In this document: in pieces, positions 20,405 to 30,022 of the stretch
Numbering within the stretch: position 1 is the stretch's first letter
Layout: the number at the start of each line of letters is the position of its first letter
Source of the DNA: Prevotella dentasini JCM 15908
GTDB taxonomy: Bacteria; Bacteroidota; Bacteroidia; Bacteroidales; Bacteroidaceae
Assembly (NCBI RefSeq): GCF_000614065.1
Contig: NZ_BAKG01000001.1
Coordinates: 124,001 to 188,000 of the forward strand
Reading direction: 5' to 3'
Length of the DNA: 64,000 nucleotides
Notes under the pieces: model-generated
Told to the model about the DNA's origin: nothing
Databases searched by the model: none
What the model saw: the letters and a program-made list of their open reading frames with translations, nothing else
Program-made: the position numbers and the translations under genes

Positions 20405-20590
20405 AAATTAAATTGGAGTTTTTCAACTATAAAGAAGTTATTGAAATGCCCTCCAATACAATCAGCTTCATTAGTTAAACAAAAGTTAGATAGGCTTATC
20501 AATACGTGAAATGGCATATCCTCAAATGTCAGGGTAACTTCATACTTGTCATTATAGAGTTTTATAATGGCTCTATTATAAGCAATATTA

Positions 20591-21652
20591 GGCGTAATGG
20601 ACATTTGGTAGGCTGAAACCTTGTATGCTTGTTAGCAATGGACATTTGGCAGGCTGGATTATCCAGCCTACTTTTTGTATTGAGGGAACCCGTCAATAAA
20701 TTTCTTCTTATTAATATCATTCAACCCGTTGTGATTTAGTAATGCCCTTTTGAGTTGTGCGTTAAATCCTTCCAAACGGTTTGTCGTATAATGTTCAGTT
20801 CAGGATGTTCCTCATAGGTGAAAAGCCATTTGAGATGCGTTCTTATAGCTCGTCTTGCTGTTCTTAGCCTTCTATGCGTATAGGCGGTTTTCCCGGAAAC
20901 CAATACCGTTCTTTCATTGAGAAAATCTTCCCAGTCCTCACACCATTTGTTAAACAGCGATATAAACTCATTTTTCTTCATCGGGAACATACTCTGTACT
21001 AACTTCAGCAACTCTATACCGGCTGACAGATGTGGGTCTTTCGTGAGTACCCTCCTGATTATCTGTAACTGATGAAACTGGCACATCTGTGCAGGATAGG
21101 AGTTTATAGCTTGCAAGAGTCCTGTGTGTCCGTCACATACGACTGACTTTATTTCTGTTCCAAACTCTTCTATATGGTTGAGTCCGTCAAGATAATCCCT
21201 GTTCGTTTCATTCCTGACATACTTGCGATGAAGTATCTTTCCGGATTCCTCATCCATAAACAGCATAACGCCAAGCTGCGGGAGAAGTATGTTGTATCAG
21301 TGATGATGACGGCTGACTCTGGACAGACAGAATTGAAACTGTCCGCTGCCAATGCCAGATGGCAGCGTATTGTCCTCTCTGAACATTTGTGGATAACAGC
21401 CGGTTCTGAAACCGTCCGTCTATCAGTCAGATATTCGTTCCAAAGGGTTATGTCTCTAATGCGCTTTCCCCCTTGGAATTGCTTATCACAGTCCCGGCAA
21501 TAATACATTTGGAAGCCACGCCGATGACCCTTCTTTTTAACATTTGAGCCGTTGCAGCATATACAGTTTTTATTCATAGGTTTTCAAATGCTGCGAAGGT
21601 AATAAATGAAGGACATTAAGAAGGTTTCAGCCTACCAAATGTCCATTACGCC
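20591..21652 (-). mobile_element. IS256-like insertion sequence, copy 1
   Basis: Perfect 32-bp terminal inverted repeats begin GGCGTAATGGACATTTGGTA (20591) and end at 21652. The element is flanked by the direct duplication CAATATTA (20583-20590 and 21653-21660), 8 bp, as expected for the IS256 group. Length 1062 bp. An internal repeat of the end (AATGGACATTTGGCAGGCTG, 20637 on) follows the left inverted repeat. Confidence 0.9.
20668..21577 (-). pseudogene. IS256-like transposase with N-terminal zinc ribbon, copy 1 (frameshifted)
   Basis: Starts at 21577 with a zinc-ribbon-like segment (CICCNGSNVKKKG, YYCRDCDKQF) and a helix-turn-helix, then an IS256/MULE-type catalytic domain (IITDTTYFSRS, VVCDGHTGLLQAI, MCQFHQLQIIRR). 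Compared with copy 2 at 47.2 kb it lacks one A at about 21272 (SFGVMLF becomes SLALCCL) and four bases near 20791, where NIPNTTNRLEGF is lost. The intact C-terminus would end at 20668. It is not functional as read. Confidence 0.8.
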
Positions 21653-21771
21653 CAATATTATAGGAATCTCTGAAAAGTTCCCCAATATCTTTGTCAATAT
21701 TGTATGGAATTAAATCCTGATGCTTGCTTAATATTCTCATTATTAGAGTAGTTAACGTGAGTTCGATGAAT

Positions 21772-22390
21772 TTAAAACAAAGCAAGTTGTGTATCTACAG
21801 TCCTTTGTACATTGATGCACGGCTTCTTGGGGAACAGGCAATAGGCAGCGATGGCACCCAATAAATTGACGATGAAATTGTCAAAGGACCGATGTCTGGA
21901 GTGCTCCACCTATGCAATGTTCTTGAGTTCATCATTCACGGTTTCAATGATAGCCCTTTTTCTGAGCAGCAATTTGTCAGAGACGCTCATCAGCGCCCCC
22001 TTTTATGTTGCTTTTCAACTTGGTAATAAGCTGTATGCCATCAACGAAAAGTCTCTGAAAGAGATTCTTGCTGATATATCCCTTGTCGCCTACCAACTTG
22101 CCGTAAATGAACTCTACAAAGGCTTTGTATTCCTGAGATTTTCGGTCATCCACGTCACCCGGAGTTATCATGAAGTTGAGAAGTTCTCCCTTCTCGTTGC
22201 AAATCAGGTGCAACTTGAAAGCGAAGAACCACCCCATGGAGCATTTTCCCCTTTGGGCAATGCCCTTGAACACCCTGTGAATGTGTTTTCTCTGGTTCCG
22301 GAGACGCGAAGTGGTGTACTGTCAACGAAGCTGATATTGCATCAAAAAACTTGCAGAAGTCGTCTGCCATACAAAATATTTATGTAACTT
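21772..22390 (-). pseudogene. IS982-family transposase, deleted and frameshifted
   Basis: Pieces on the minus strand match IS982 transposases: an N-terminal scrap [14 protein letters not shown], then directly [11 protein letters not shown] (so roughly the residues between are deleted), then in another frame [53 protein letters not shown] and LLGAIAAYCLFPKKP to a stop at 21772. At least one further single-base loss is present (GTCTCCGG for GTCTGCCGG, about 22310). A dead copy. Confidence 0.75.
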
Positions 22391-22392
22391 TG
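22385..22392 (+). promoter_or_regulatory. -7 element of cysS at the IS982 junction
   Basis: TAACTTTG 25 bp before the cysS start. The bases are the last ones shared with the IS982 5' end (compare ACAAAGTTACAG at 48635 on the other strand). No TTTG box is seen at the normal distance upstream. Confidence 0.5.
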
Positions 22393-22416
22393 CAATCAGT
22401 ATCAATTCAGAAGATT

Positions 22417-23904
22417 ATGCAAGACTTAGTTATTTACAATACGCTGCATCGACAGAAGGAACTCTTCCAGCCTATAGCAGCACCCAACGTGGGCATGTAC
22501 GTCTGCGGACCGACCGTATATGGCGATCCGCATCTGGGACACGCACGCCCTGCCATCACCTTCGACATCCTCTTCCGCTACCTGAAGCACATCGGCTACA
22601 AGGTGCGCTACGTCCGCAACATCACCGATGTGGGGCACTTGGAACACGATGCCGACGAGGGAGACGACAAGATTGAGAAGAAGGCAAGGCTCGAACAGCT
22701 CGAGCCGATGGAGATAGCGCAGTATTATACCAACCGCTATCACGACGCCATGCGGTCGCTCAACGTGCTTCCGCCAAGCATAGAACCGCACGCAACGGGC
22801 CACATCATAGAGCAGGAAGAGCTGGTAAGGCAGATTCTCGACAACGGTTACGCCTACGAAAGCAACGGCAGCATCTACTTCGATGTGGAGAAATACAACA
22901 AGGACCACCGCTATGGCGTCCTCTCGGGCCGTAATCTAAGCGACATGGTCAACAACTCCCGGGAACTGGCAGGAGTCAACGAGAAACGCAATCAGGCTGA
23001 TTTCGCCCTTTGGAAACGGGCTATGCCGGAACACATCATGCGCTGGCCGTCTCCTTGGAGCGACGGTTTCCCCGGCTGGCACTGCGAGTGCACGGCCATG
23101 GGACGCAAGTATCTGGGCAGTCATTTCGACATTCACGGGGGAGGCATGGACTTGGTTTTCCCACACCATGAGTGCGAGATTGCACAGGCGGTAGCCTCGC
23201 AGGGCGACGAGATGGTGAAGTATTGGATGCACAACAACATGATTACCATCAACGGACAGAAGATGGGCAAGTCGCTCGGAAACTTCATCACGCTTGAGCA
23301 ATTCTTCACCGGCAGCCATCAGACGCTTACCCAAGCCTACTCGCCGATGACCATCCGTTTCTTCATCCTCTCCGCCCACTACCGCGGAACGGTCGATTTC
23401 TCCAACGAGGCCCTGCAGGCCGCCGAGAAGGGATACGAACGGCTGATGAACAGCTTGGAAGACCTCGCACACATACAGACCGCTGCCGCTTCCGACGAAA
23501 ACACGAAGAAACTTGCCGGAAACCTCCGTCAGAAGTGTTACGAGGCCATGAACGACGACCTGATGACGCCTGCCGTCATCTCCGCTCTCTTCGAGGCGTG
23601 CCATTCGGTCAACCTCCTCATAGACCACAAGGCGCAGATTTCAACCGACGACCTGAAGGAACTCACCGAGACGATGAACCTTTTCGCCTTCGACATCCTC
23701 GGACTCCGCAACGAGCGCAGTGCCAACAACGACGCGCGCGAGGAGGCATACGGTAAGGTGGTAGAGATGGTGCTCGACCTCCGGGCAAAGGCCAAGGCAG
23801 AGAAAAACTGGGCAGTCAGCGACCAGATTCGCGACTCCCTCGCCGCCGCCGGCTTCCAAGTGAAGGACACCAAGGACGGTGTTACTTGGAAGCTCGACCG
23901 GTAA
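22417..23904 (+). CDS. cysS: Cysteinyl-tRNA synthetase
   Basis: A 495-residue class I synthetase charging tRNA-Cys in the cytoplasm. The start is [15 protein letters not shown] at 22417; an in-frame reading to 22351 would lie in the IS remnant. The zinc site begins with [16 protein letters not shown], which also holds the HIGH-type motif (HLGH); [10 protein letters not shown] and HHECEIAQA supply further ligands; KMGKSLGNF is the KMSKS-type loop. The C-terminal anticodon-binding part ends [14 protein letters not shown]. Intact. Confidence 0.97.
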   Translation: MQDLVIYNTLHRQKELFQPIAAPNVGMYVCGPTVYGDPHLGHARPAITFDILFRYLKHIGYKVRYVRNITDVGHLEHDADEGDDKIEKKARLEQLEPMEIAQYYTNRYHDAMRSLNVLPPSIEPHATGHIIEQEELVRQILDNGYAYESNGSIYFDVEKYNKDHRYGVLSGRNLSDMVNNSRELAGVNEKRNQADFALWKRAMPEHIMRWPSPWSDGFPGWHCECTAMGRKYLGSHFDIHGGGMDLVFPHHECEIAQAVASQGDEMVKYWMHNNMITINGQKMGKSLGNFITLEQFFTGSHQTLTQAYSPMTIRFFILSAHYRGTVDFSNEALQAAEKGYERLMNSLEDLAHIQTAAASDENTKKLAGNLRQKCYEAMNDDLMTPAVISALFEACHSVNLLIDHKAQISTDDLKELTETMNLFAFDILGLRNERSANNDAREEAYGKVVEMVLDLRAKAKAEKNWAVSDQIRDSLAAAGFQVKDTKDGVTWKLDR

Positions 23905-23952
23905 CCGACCATCAGGAGCACAGCCGACATACGGGCAAAAAGCCACAGCAAC

Positions 23953-24018
23953 AAAATGAAAGTGCCGTTTTCACAGGGTCAAAGTGCCACTTTGGCCCCA
24001 TGAAAACGGCACTTTCGC
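23953..24018. repeat. Dispersed GAAAGTGCCG palindromic repeat, copy 3
   Basis: ATGAAAGTGCCGTTTTCA and TGAAAACGGCACTTTCGCC form the arms, with AAAGTGCCA in between. It sits between the convergent cysS and TPR genes. Confidence 0.75.
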
Positions 24019-24148
24019 CTACTCGCATAGATACTACTGACTATCAGAACTTTACGACCCTTTTCTTCCGCCGACGACACCGAAAGGGAAGAGGGCCGTT
24101 GCCTGTGTATAAAACAGAAGGCCTCCTACCATCAAGAGCTGTCCAATA

Positions 24149-25120
24149 CTACTCCTTGGGAATATCGTCATCGTCGGGATGCACCTTCCTCTTGCCACGC
24201 AGCCCGTCCTGCTCAGCCTTCAGTTCGCCGTCATAGGTATATCCCAGTGCCTTCTCCCAACAGGCATACGCCCTGCCATAGTAGGAGCGCGCGAGTTCGG
24301 CCTCGCCCATGTTCTTGTAGATGACATACATAATGGTCTTGTTCGGCTCGTAGAGGAAGGCGGCCTTCTTGAGATAGCCGATGGACGCTTCGGGATGCTT
24401 CAGATGGTTTTCAACCACGCCCAGACGATAATAGGCAACAGCCAGTCTGGCATTGCGGCGGATGGCCTTCCGGAAATAGACGGCGGCAGAGTCGAGATAG
24501 TAAAGATACTCAAAGCAGCCGGCAAGATAGTAAAGATTGTTGTAGGCAGAGTCCTTGGCGGCAAGCAATCGCCTATAGACACTGATGGCCTCATCGTACC
24601 TCCGACAGGTGAAGTAGGCCTCGCCGAGGGCGCGGTTGACGTGGATATTGTCCGAATCTACCGCACAATAGCGTTCGCCATAGTCTATTGCCAACTGGGC
24701 TGCGTCGAACAGGTCTGTCATATAGAGGTTCATCTGTTCCGAGACAATCTTCCCGTCCATCGGAAATCGCCGCAGGAGAACGTCGCCCCACCTGACCTGC
24801 CGTCTTACTTGGTCCTGCGCACCGAAGGAATAGAAAAGCTGACGGAGCGATTCGTGGTTGAGGCTGTCTTCGGGAACGCGCAGAAGGATGGACGCGCAGC
24901 CGCTGTAGTTACCCCGATTGTAATAACAATATCCTATTTTCTGCTTGATGGCGTTGTCGTCGAGCAGCGTCTGCGCCTGCCGATAGTACTTCAGGGCATT
25001 GAAATAGTCGTAGTCGCGCACGCAGCTGTCGCCTTGAGCAACAAGATGCCGGCGTTCGGTATTGTCTGCCCGAAGGGGCAGGGCAAGCAGAAAGAGGAAG
25101 AAAAGAAGGATATGTTTCAT
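24149..25120 (-). CDS. Exported tetratricopeptide-repeat protein
   Basis: A 323-residue protein starting MKHILLFFLFLLALPLRADN (signal peptide) at 25120; a longer in-frame reading to 25246 is unlikely. The body is helical with TPR-like units: YFNALKYYRQAQTLL, RYDEAISVYRRLLAA, DSAAVYFRKAIRRNARLAVAYYRLG and ASIGYLKKAAFLYEP. The tail is charged (GLRGKRKVHPDDDDIPKE). It probably works in the periplasm as a scaffold; no specific partner can be named. It lies 162 bp downstream of the M56 gene on the same strand. Confidence 0.8.
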   Translation of the reverse strand: MKHILLFFLFLLALPLRADNTERRHLVAQGDSCVRDYDYFNALKYYRQAQTLLDDNAIKQKIGYCYYNRGNYSGCASILLRVPEDSLNHESLRQLFYSFGAQDQVRRQVRWGDVLLRRFPMDGKIVSEQMNLYMTDLFDAAQLAIDYGERYCAVDSDNIHVNRALGEAYFTCRRYDEAISVYRRLLAAKDSAYNNLYYLAGCFEYLYYLDSAAVYFRKAIRRNARLAVAYYRLGVVENHLKHPEASIGYLKKAAFLYEPNKTIMYVIYKNMGEAELARSYYGRAYACWEKALGYTYDGELKAEQDGLRGKRKVHPDDDDIPKE

Positions 25121-25282
25121 AATGACAGAACGATAAAGGTGAAACGGAACGGGCGGACAAAAGTTCAGAACATGAGGAGGCTGTCGTCCTATATGCCTCC
25201 TGCAAGCGGCAGGGAAACCCGTCGGAGCTGTCTGACAGACAATCACCGACGGGCCGAAAGGGTTTAGGCTATGGAAAGCCGG

Positions 25283-26896
25283 CTATTTCTTTTCACTGGT
25301 GGAGATGCGGATGGCGTTGTCAGACTTGTCTACGTCTATAGAACGTATTGTCTCTGCGTTGATATTTTTCGACTCAGCATCCGATATTTTCTTACCGTCC
25401 AGATAGATTTTGAATTGCGGAGTCTCCTTTTCGGATTTGCGCGTGGTCTCGTTCGCCTTAGCTGTATTCCGCACTAAGGTTGCAGAGGTTCCGCGCGAAC
25501 CACTCTCCCCGTCCGGTTTCATCGAGAAACTAACGGGAAGCACAAACCAGACATCAGCAGGCTTGCCGTCCTGATAACCGGGATTCCAGTCGGGCATAGT
25601 CGACACAATACGGAGAGCTTCAGCATCCAGTGCCGGAGAGACACCGCGGATGACGGCAGGCTTCATCACCTTTCCAGTCTTGCTGACAAGAAATCTGACT
25701 ACAACCCGCCCGTGCTCGTTATTCTTCACAGCCTCTGCCGGATATTTGAGGTTCTGCATAATCCACACGTTTACATTCCCTTTGAATGACGGCATCTGGT
25801 CTACTGCGATATATTCCTTCGCTTTTGCAGTATCGCCGGGCAGGACAGACGTTGCCGGTTGTATGGTTTCCTGCATCGGAAGTTCCTCTGCCGTGGCGGC
25901 ATCGGAAACCGTCGCCCCGTCAGCCTGCTGATTCATTAGGGCAACGGAGGTGCTCTGGCCGTCCGACTCGGCTATCGCCTTCACCATCTTGCCCAATACA
26001 GGCACTTCGCCCATGCTCGTTTTTATGCTTCGGGCCACAGTTTCTATGTTACTGACTAACAGCAATGTGGCTGCCAATGGTGCGAAAAGAAGGTACTTTG
26101 CCTTCTTAATTCCTTTACTACGCTGTTTGTTCATCATTTTAATACGTTGTTTAAGGGGTAAAACATTGAAGTTATTTGATATTGTAGCTACGTTCTTGTG
26201 ATAGGTCAGACCGACGAGATGATACTGGTAGGACTTGCTGTCGGTACCATGGGAGAGTACGCGGTGGTCGGCCATGTACTCGAGATTGATGCGCACCTCA
26301 CGCCGCATCAGCCACACGAAGGGATTCAGCCAAAAGGCGATGGCGTAAAGCTCGCACAGCAGGACGTCGGCAGAGTGGAGCTGGCGGCAGTGGGTCTGCT
26401 CGTGGAGGAGTATCTCGTCAAGTTCTTCCCTGCTGTGTCTCGACGGGTTCAGGAATATCATCCGAAAGAAGGAAAACGGGCCTTGCTCGCCTGTCAGGAC
26501 ATGGACGCGGACACCGTTGACCTCCATTGCAGGGCACTTTCGGGCCAGCCGGTAGATGGAGAACAGCTGCACGGCAAAACGAATCAGCAGCAGGAGCACC
26601 ACTGCCATATAGCCCCAAAACAGCAGCGGCTGCCAGTAGGTGGCGGTATCGGGACGGGCCTGAACGCTGACAGCAGGAAGGACAACCTGTGCATAGGCAG
26701 CAGCCACAGAGTGGGCCTCGCTGTTCGAGGCTATCCAATAGGCCATGTTGAGTCCCGGAACTGCCGTTGCCATAAGGTAGATTCCGATGAGGGCGGCACG
26801 TCGCCAAGCGAAGAAAGTATCGCGGGCGAACGCCACCTTATAGAAGCCGAAGAGGAGTGCGAGGGCTACATTGAGCTTGATGAAATAAATAATCAT
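25283..26896 (-). CDS. M56-family (BlaR1/MecR1-like) membrane metallopeptidase with TonB-like C-terminus
   Basis: A 537-residue protein with four N-terminal membrane segments and the zinc motif HEQTH (residues 165-169) in LLHEQTHCRQLHSADVL. A distal EYMADHRVL probably supplies the third ligand. After a further membrane helix (YLLFAPLAATLLLVSNI) comes a periplasmic TonB C-terminal fold (NLKYPAEAVKNNEHGRVVVR, KVMKPAVIRGVSP). BlaR1-type proteins sense an envelope signal and cleave the partner BlaI repressor. Here the sensor is TonB-like rather than a penicillin-binding domain, the usual form in Bacteroidetes. It starts 35 bp after the BlaI-like gene. Confidence 0.88.
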   Translation of the reverse strand: MIIYFIKLNVALALLFGFYKVAFARDTFFAWRRAALIGIYLMATAVPGLNMAYWIASNSEAHSVAAAYAQVVLPAVSVQARPDTATYWQPLLFWGYMAVVLLLLIRFAVQLFSIYRLARKCPAMEVNGVRVHVLTGEQGPFSFFRMIFLNPSRHSREELDEILLHEQTHCRQLHSADVLLCELYAIAFWLNPFVWLMRREVRINLEYMADHRVLSHGTDSKSYQYHLVGLTYHKNVATISNNFNVLPLKQRIKMMNKQRSKGIKKAKYLLFAPLAATLLLVSNIETVARSIKTSMGEVPVLGKMVKAIAESDGQSTSVALMNQQADGATVSDAATAEELPMQETIQPATSVLPGDTAKAKEYIAVDQMPSFKGNVNVWIMQNLKYPAEAVKNNEHGRVVVRFLVSKTGKVMKPAVIRGVSPALDAEALRIVSTMPDWNPGYQDGKPADVWFVLPVSFSMKPDGESGSRGTSATLVRNTAKANETTRKSEKETPQFKIYLDGKKISDAESKNINAETIRSIDVDKSDNAIRISTSEKK

Positions 26897-26931
26897 GATG
26901 GTAGAGCTTACTGAAACAACAATAGGGCGGC

Positions 26932-27294
26932 CTAATCCTTTCCCCGTTCTATCTCGGCAATGATGTCTTTCAATTCCTCGGGCGATATTTTGTCTTCCTT
27001 GGCAAAGAACGACACCATCTCACGGAAGGAGTTGCGGAAATAATCGTGTACGAAGCCCGTCATAAAACTGCGCTTGTACTCGGCGGCGGCAATGGCAGGC
27101 TGATAGATGTAAGTAAGTCCCCGCTGCACTGCCGAGACATACCCCTTGCGCTTCAGATTGCCGAACACCGAGGCGAGGGTGGTATAGGGCGGTTGCGGTT
27201 CGGGCAGAATATTCAGGACTTCCTTCACGGTACAGCTGCCGAGCTGCCACACGCGCAGCATAACTTCTTCTTCTTGTCTGGTCAGTTTTTCCAT
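26932..27294 (-). CDS. BlaI/MecI/CopY-family transcriptional repressor
   Basis: A 120-residue winged-helix repressor starting MEKLTRQEEEVMLRVWQLG at 27294. The recognition region follows (VKEVLNILPEPQPPYTTLASVFGNLKRKGYV), then a dimerisation tail with DKISPEELKDIIAEIERG. The family represses its own operon until cleaved by the M56 partner, which follows 35 bp downstream. Two palindromic operators lie upstream (27333-27347 and 27415-27431), the first inside the promoter. Intact. Confidence 0.92.
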   Translation of the reverse strand: MEKLTRQEEEVMLRVWQLGSCTVKEVLNILPEPQPPYTTLASVFGNLKRKGYVSAVQRGLTYIYQPAIAAAEYKRSFMTGFVHDYFRNSFREMVSFFAKEDKISPEELKDIIAEIERGKD

Positions 27295-27326
27295 ATTGTC
27301 TGTGCTGTTTAATACTTTTGATGTCG

Positions 27327-27358
27327 CAAATCTACGAATATCTCGTAATAAAAGCAAA
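27327..27358 (-). promoter_or_regulatory. Promoter of the BlaI-M56 operon with embedded operator
   Basis: On the minus strand TTTG (27355-27358), 20 bp, then TAGATTTG (27327-27334). Between and overlapping them is the palindrome TACGA-n5-TCGTA (27333-27347), so a bound repressor would block polymerase. Confidence 0.7.
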
Positions 27359-27414
27359 TTATCAAAGTTAACAAAACTAAATTTTGATTATTTTATTTGT
27401 TGACAAACAATTTA

Positions 27415-27431
27415 TTACGATAGTATCGTAA
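27415..27431. promoter_or_regulatory. Second BlaI-type operator
   Basis: TTACGATAGTATCGTAA is a perfect palindrome around a central G and shares TACGA/TCGTA half-sites with the operator at 27333-27347, 82 bp away. Confidence 0.65.
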
Positions 27432-28046
27432 GCATGAGTCCGCTTCTTTTTCCGCCTGCCCTACCCAAACTGTTATAGCCGGAAAAAGGAATCTTGGCGA
27501 CCATAAAGCACAAACAAGACGGGAGGAAGCAAGAGACAAAATATCCCCTTCACGGCTTTATATTATAGATTAGGTGGCACATTGACCAATACAATCAGAC
27601 CAGCCGGAAGTTCCGCATTTGCTATTTGCCAACTCAAGCACACACTACCTGACAAGGTGCAATACGGTAAGCAAGCATGCACATTCCGGCTACCACACCT
27701 CCGGCCTGTCTAAAAGCCTGCATGGTGCCCGTTGTCCGTTATCTTCATCAAGGCGGATGCCATTTATCGGAAAAACTTCTTAAAAACACTTTCCACCCAT
27801 CATTTGACCACATATCTTTTCTCTTGGCTGAAAGTTCCCGAAAGACGGGTTATTGTATCTTATAGTTACAGATAACAAGAAAAGCGAAGACAAATGTTAG
27901 TTTCCCCATGCCTGAGTTTACGGTTCGTTGTCTGAAAAGTATAAAAAGAGAAAGACGACATGACAATTTTCCCTCAAAATATTTTGGATTCTCAAATATT
28001 ATTTGCAATTTTGCGGAAGAATACTAACATAAACATGAAATAATCT
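27432..28046. other. Gap before korA
   Basis: About 600 bp without a supportable gene. The last 60 bp are AT-rich and include ATTTTGGA and CAATTTTGCGG about 20 bp apart, a weak promoter candidate for korA. Nothing else is recognised. Confidence 0.4.
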
Positions 28047-30022
28047 ATGAATGAACAACTTGAAGTGAAAGAGCTAGACAATGTTGTCATACATTTCTCC
28101 GGCGACTCCGGCGACGGTATGCAGCTTGCAGGCAACATTTTCTCAACAGTTTCAGCAACAGTTGGTAACGGCATCTCTACGTTCCCAGACTATCCTGCCG
28201 ACATCCGCGCCCCGCAAGGATCGTTGACGGGCGTCAGTGGATTTCAGGTACGCATCGGTTCGGGCAGGGTTCTGACACCGGGCGACAAGTGCGACGTGCT
28301 TGTAGCAATGAATGCTGCAGCCCTGAAGATGCAGTATCACTACTGCAAGCCACAGGCTACAATCATCATTGATACCGACTCCTTCGGCCCACGCGACCTC
28401 CAGAAGGCAGAGTTCAAGAGCGACGACTACCTCGGCGAGATGGGCATAGACCCCGACCGCGTAGTGGCATGCCCCATCACCAAGATGGTGAAGGATTGTC
28501 TGGCAGACACGGGTATGGACAACAAGTCAATACTCAAGTGCCGTAACATGTTTGCACTCGGCTTGGTGAGCTGGCTCTTCAACCGCGACTTGGAGTTAAT
28601 CAACAACTTCCTGCGCGAGAAGTTCCGCAAGAAGCCGGCTATTGCAGAAGCCAACATCAAGGTAGTAGAAGCCGGATATAACTATGGCAACAACGTACAC
28701 GCCTCCGTTCCCAATACCTATCGCATTGAGACAAAGGTAAAGGTGCCCGGACGCTATATGGACATCACGGGTAACAAGGCCACAGCCTATGGTCTGATGG
28801 CAGCTGCGGAGAAGGCCGGACTGCGCCTCTTCCTCGGTTCATACCCTATCACACCGGCTACCGACATCCTGCACGAACTGGCAAAACACAAGTCGATGGG
28901 TGTTACAACCGTACAATGCGAGGACGAGATTGCAGGCTGCGCATCGGCCATTGGTGCCGCATTTGCAGGCGCACTGGCTGCCACCTCTACTTCCGGCCCC
29001 GGTATCTGCTTGAAGAGCGAGGCTCTGAACCTTGCCGTTATCGACGAGTTGCCGTTGGTAGTTGTCGACGTTCAGCGCGGTGGTCCATCTACGGGACTTC
29101 CTACAAAGAGCGAGCAGACCGACCTTTTGCAGGTGCTCTACGGTCGCAATGGCGAAAGTCCGATGCCTGTCATCGCTGCAACCAGCCCGACAGACTGCTT
29201 CGATGCAGCCTACCATGCCTGCAAGATAGCCCTTGAGCACATGACCCCGGTTGTACTTCTGACCGATGCCTTCATTGCCAATGGTTCATCGGCTTGGAGA
29301 CTCCCCGACATCAACGACTTGCCAGAGATTCATCCGCACTATGCTACCGAAGAGCAGAAATATAAGTACTCACCGTACAAGCGCGACCCGGAAACTCTCG
29401 TAAGATACTGGGCTATCCCGGGACAGGAAGGCTATACCCACATTCTTGGCGGTCTGGAGAAAGACGGCGAGACTGGAGCTATCTCTACCGACCCGGAGAA
29501 CCATGACCTGATGGATCACCTGCGCTGGGACAAGGTTGCACGAATCCCCGTTCCCGACCTTGAGGTTTTGGGCGACAAGGACGATGCAGACCTCCTCATA
29601 GTAGGATTCGGAAGTACATACGGCCATCTCTATTCGGCTATGGAAGAACTTCGTGCTGCCGGACACAAGATTGCCCTCGCACAGTTTAAGTATATCAACC
29701 ACTGCCGAAGAACACTGCCGAAGTGCTCAGCAAGTACAAGAAAGTGGTAGTTGCCGAGCAGAACCTCGGACAGCTGGCAGCCCTTCTCCGTATCCGCATC
29801 AACAACTTCGCTCCTTACCAGTACAATCAGGTTAAGGGACAGCCTTTCGTGGTCAGCGAGTTGGTGAAAGGATTCGAGAAACTTATCAATGCCCCACTGC
29901 CAAAGGAAGAAGGTGCACATTCTATACTAAGATATTACAATAAAGGAGGAACACGACATGAACGAATATACAGCACAAGATTTCAAGAAGGGACAGCCCA
30001 GATGGTGTCCGGGATGCGGTGA
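28047..30022 (+). pseudogene. korA: 2-oxoglutarate:ferredoxin oxidoreductase, alpha subunit (frameshifted)
   Basis: Starts MNEQLEVKELDNVVIHFSGD. The N-terminal gamma-type domain has SGDSGDGMQLAGNIF and FPDYPADIRAPQG; the alpha domain has GSYPITPATDILHELAKHK, QCEDEIAGCASAIGAA and RGGPSTGLPTKSEQTDLL. With KorB it makes succinyl-CoA from 2-oxoglutarate, reducing ferredoxin. Near 29702 CCC reads as CC and the frame is lost; the other frame gives PLPKNTAEVLSKYKKVVVAE and the C-terminus. As read, that frame runs to 30022 and overlaps korB. A second missing base could instead end it at about 29942, just before an AGGAGG site for korB. Confidence 0.85.

Larger units (their letters stand above)
18938..21740 (-). 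pseudogene. Small hypothetical gene cut into three pieces by two insertion sequences
   Basis: Three coding pieces lie on the minus strand: 21740-21653 (MRILSKHQDLIPYNIDKD...), 20590-20405 (AYNRAIIKLYNDKYEV ... FFIVEKLQFNF) and 19092-18938 (ELISLLERNLNSLDKS ... PKTEISER, stop). Removing the IS256-like element and one copy of its 8-bp target duplication joins pieces 1 and 2 in frame. Pieces 2 and 3 differ by one base of frame after removing the IS4 element. The product would be about 140 residues. I do not recognise it. A third element (IS982 remnant) sits 17 bp before its start and has probably removed its promoter. Confidence 0.6.
21757..22393 (-). mobile_element. IS982-family remnant
   Basis: The left end begins GTGAGTTCGATGAATT (21757), which recurs at 48522 as GTGAGTTCGACGAATT at the opposite end of a relative, so it is the terminal repeat. 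The right end runs out at TGTAACTTTG (22383-22392), beside cysS. The interior is shortened by a deletion and holds transposase fragments only. Confidence 0.7.

Noticed and set aside
27677-27865. Rightward 62-residue frame in the gap before korA
   Set aside because: Composition is not protein-like and there is no promoter or neighbour context.
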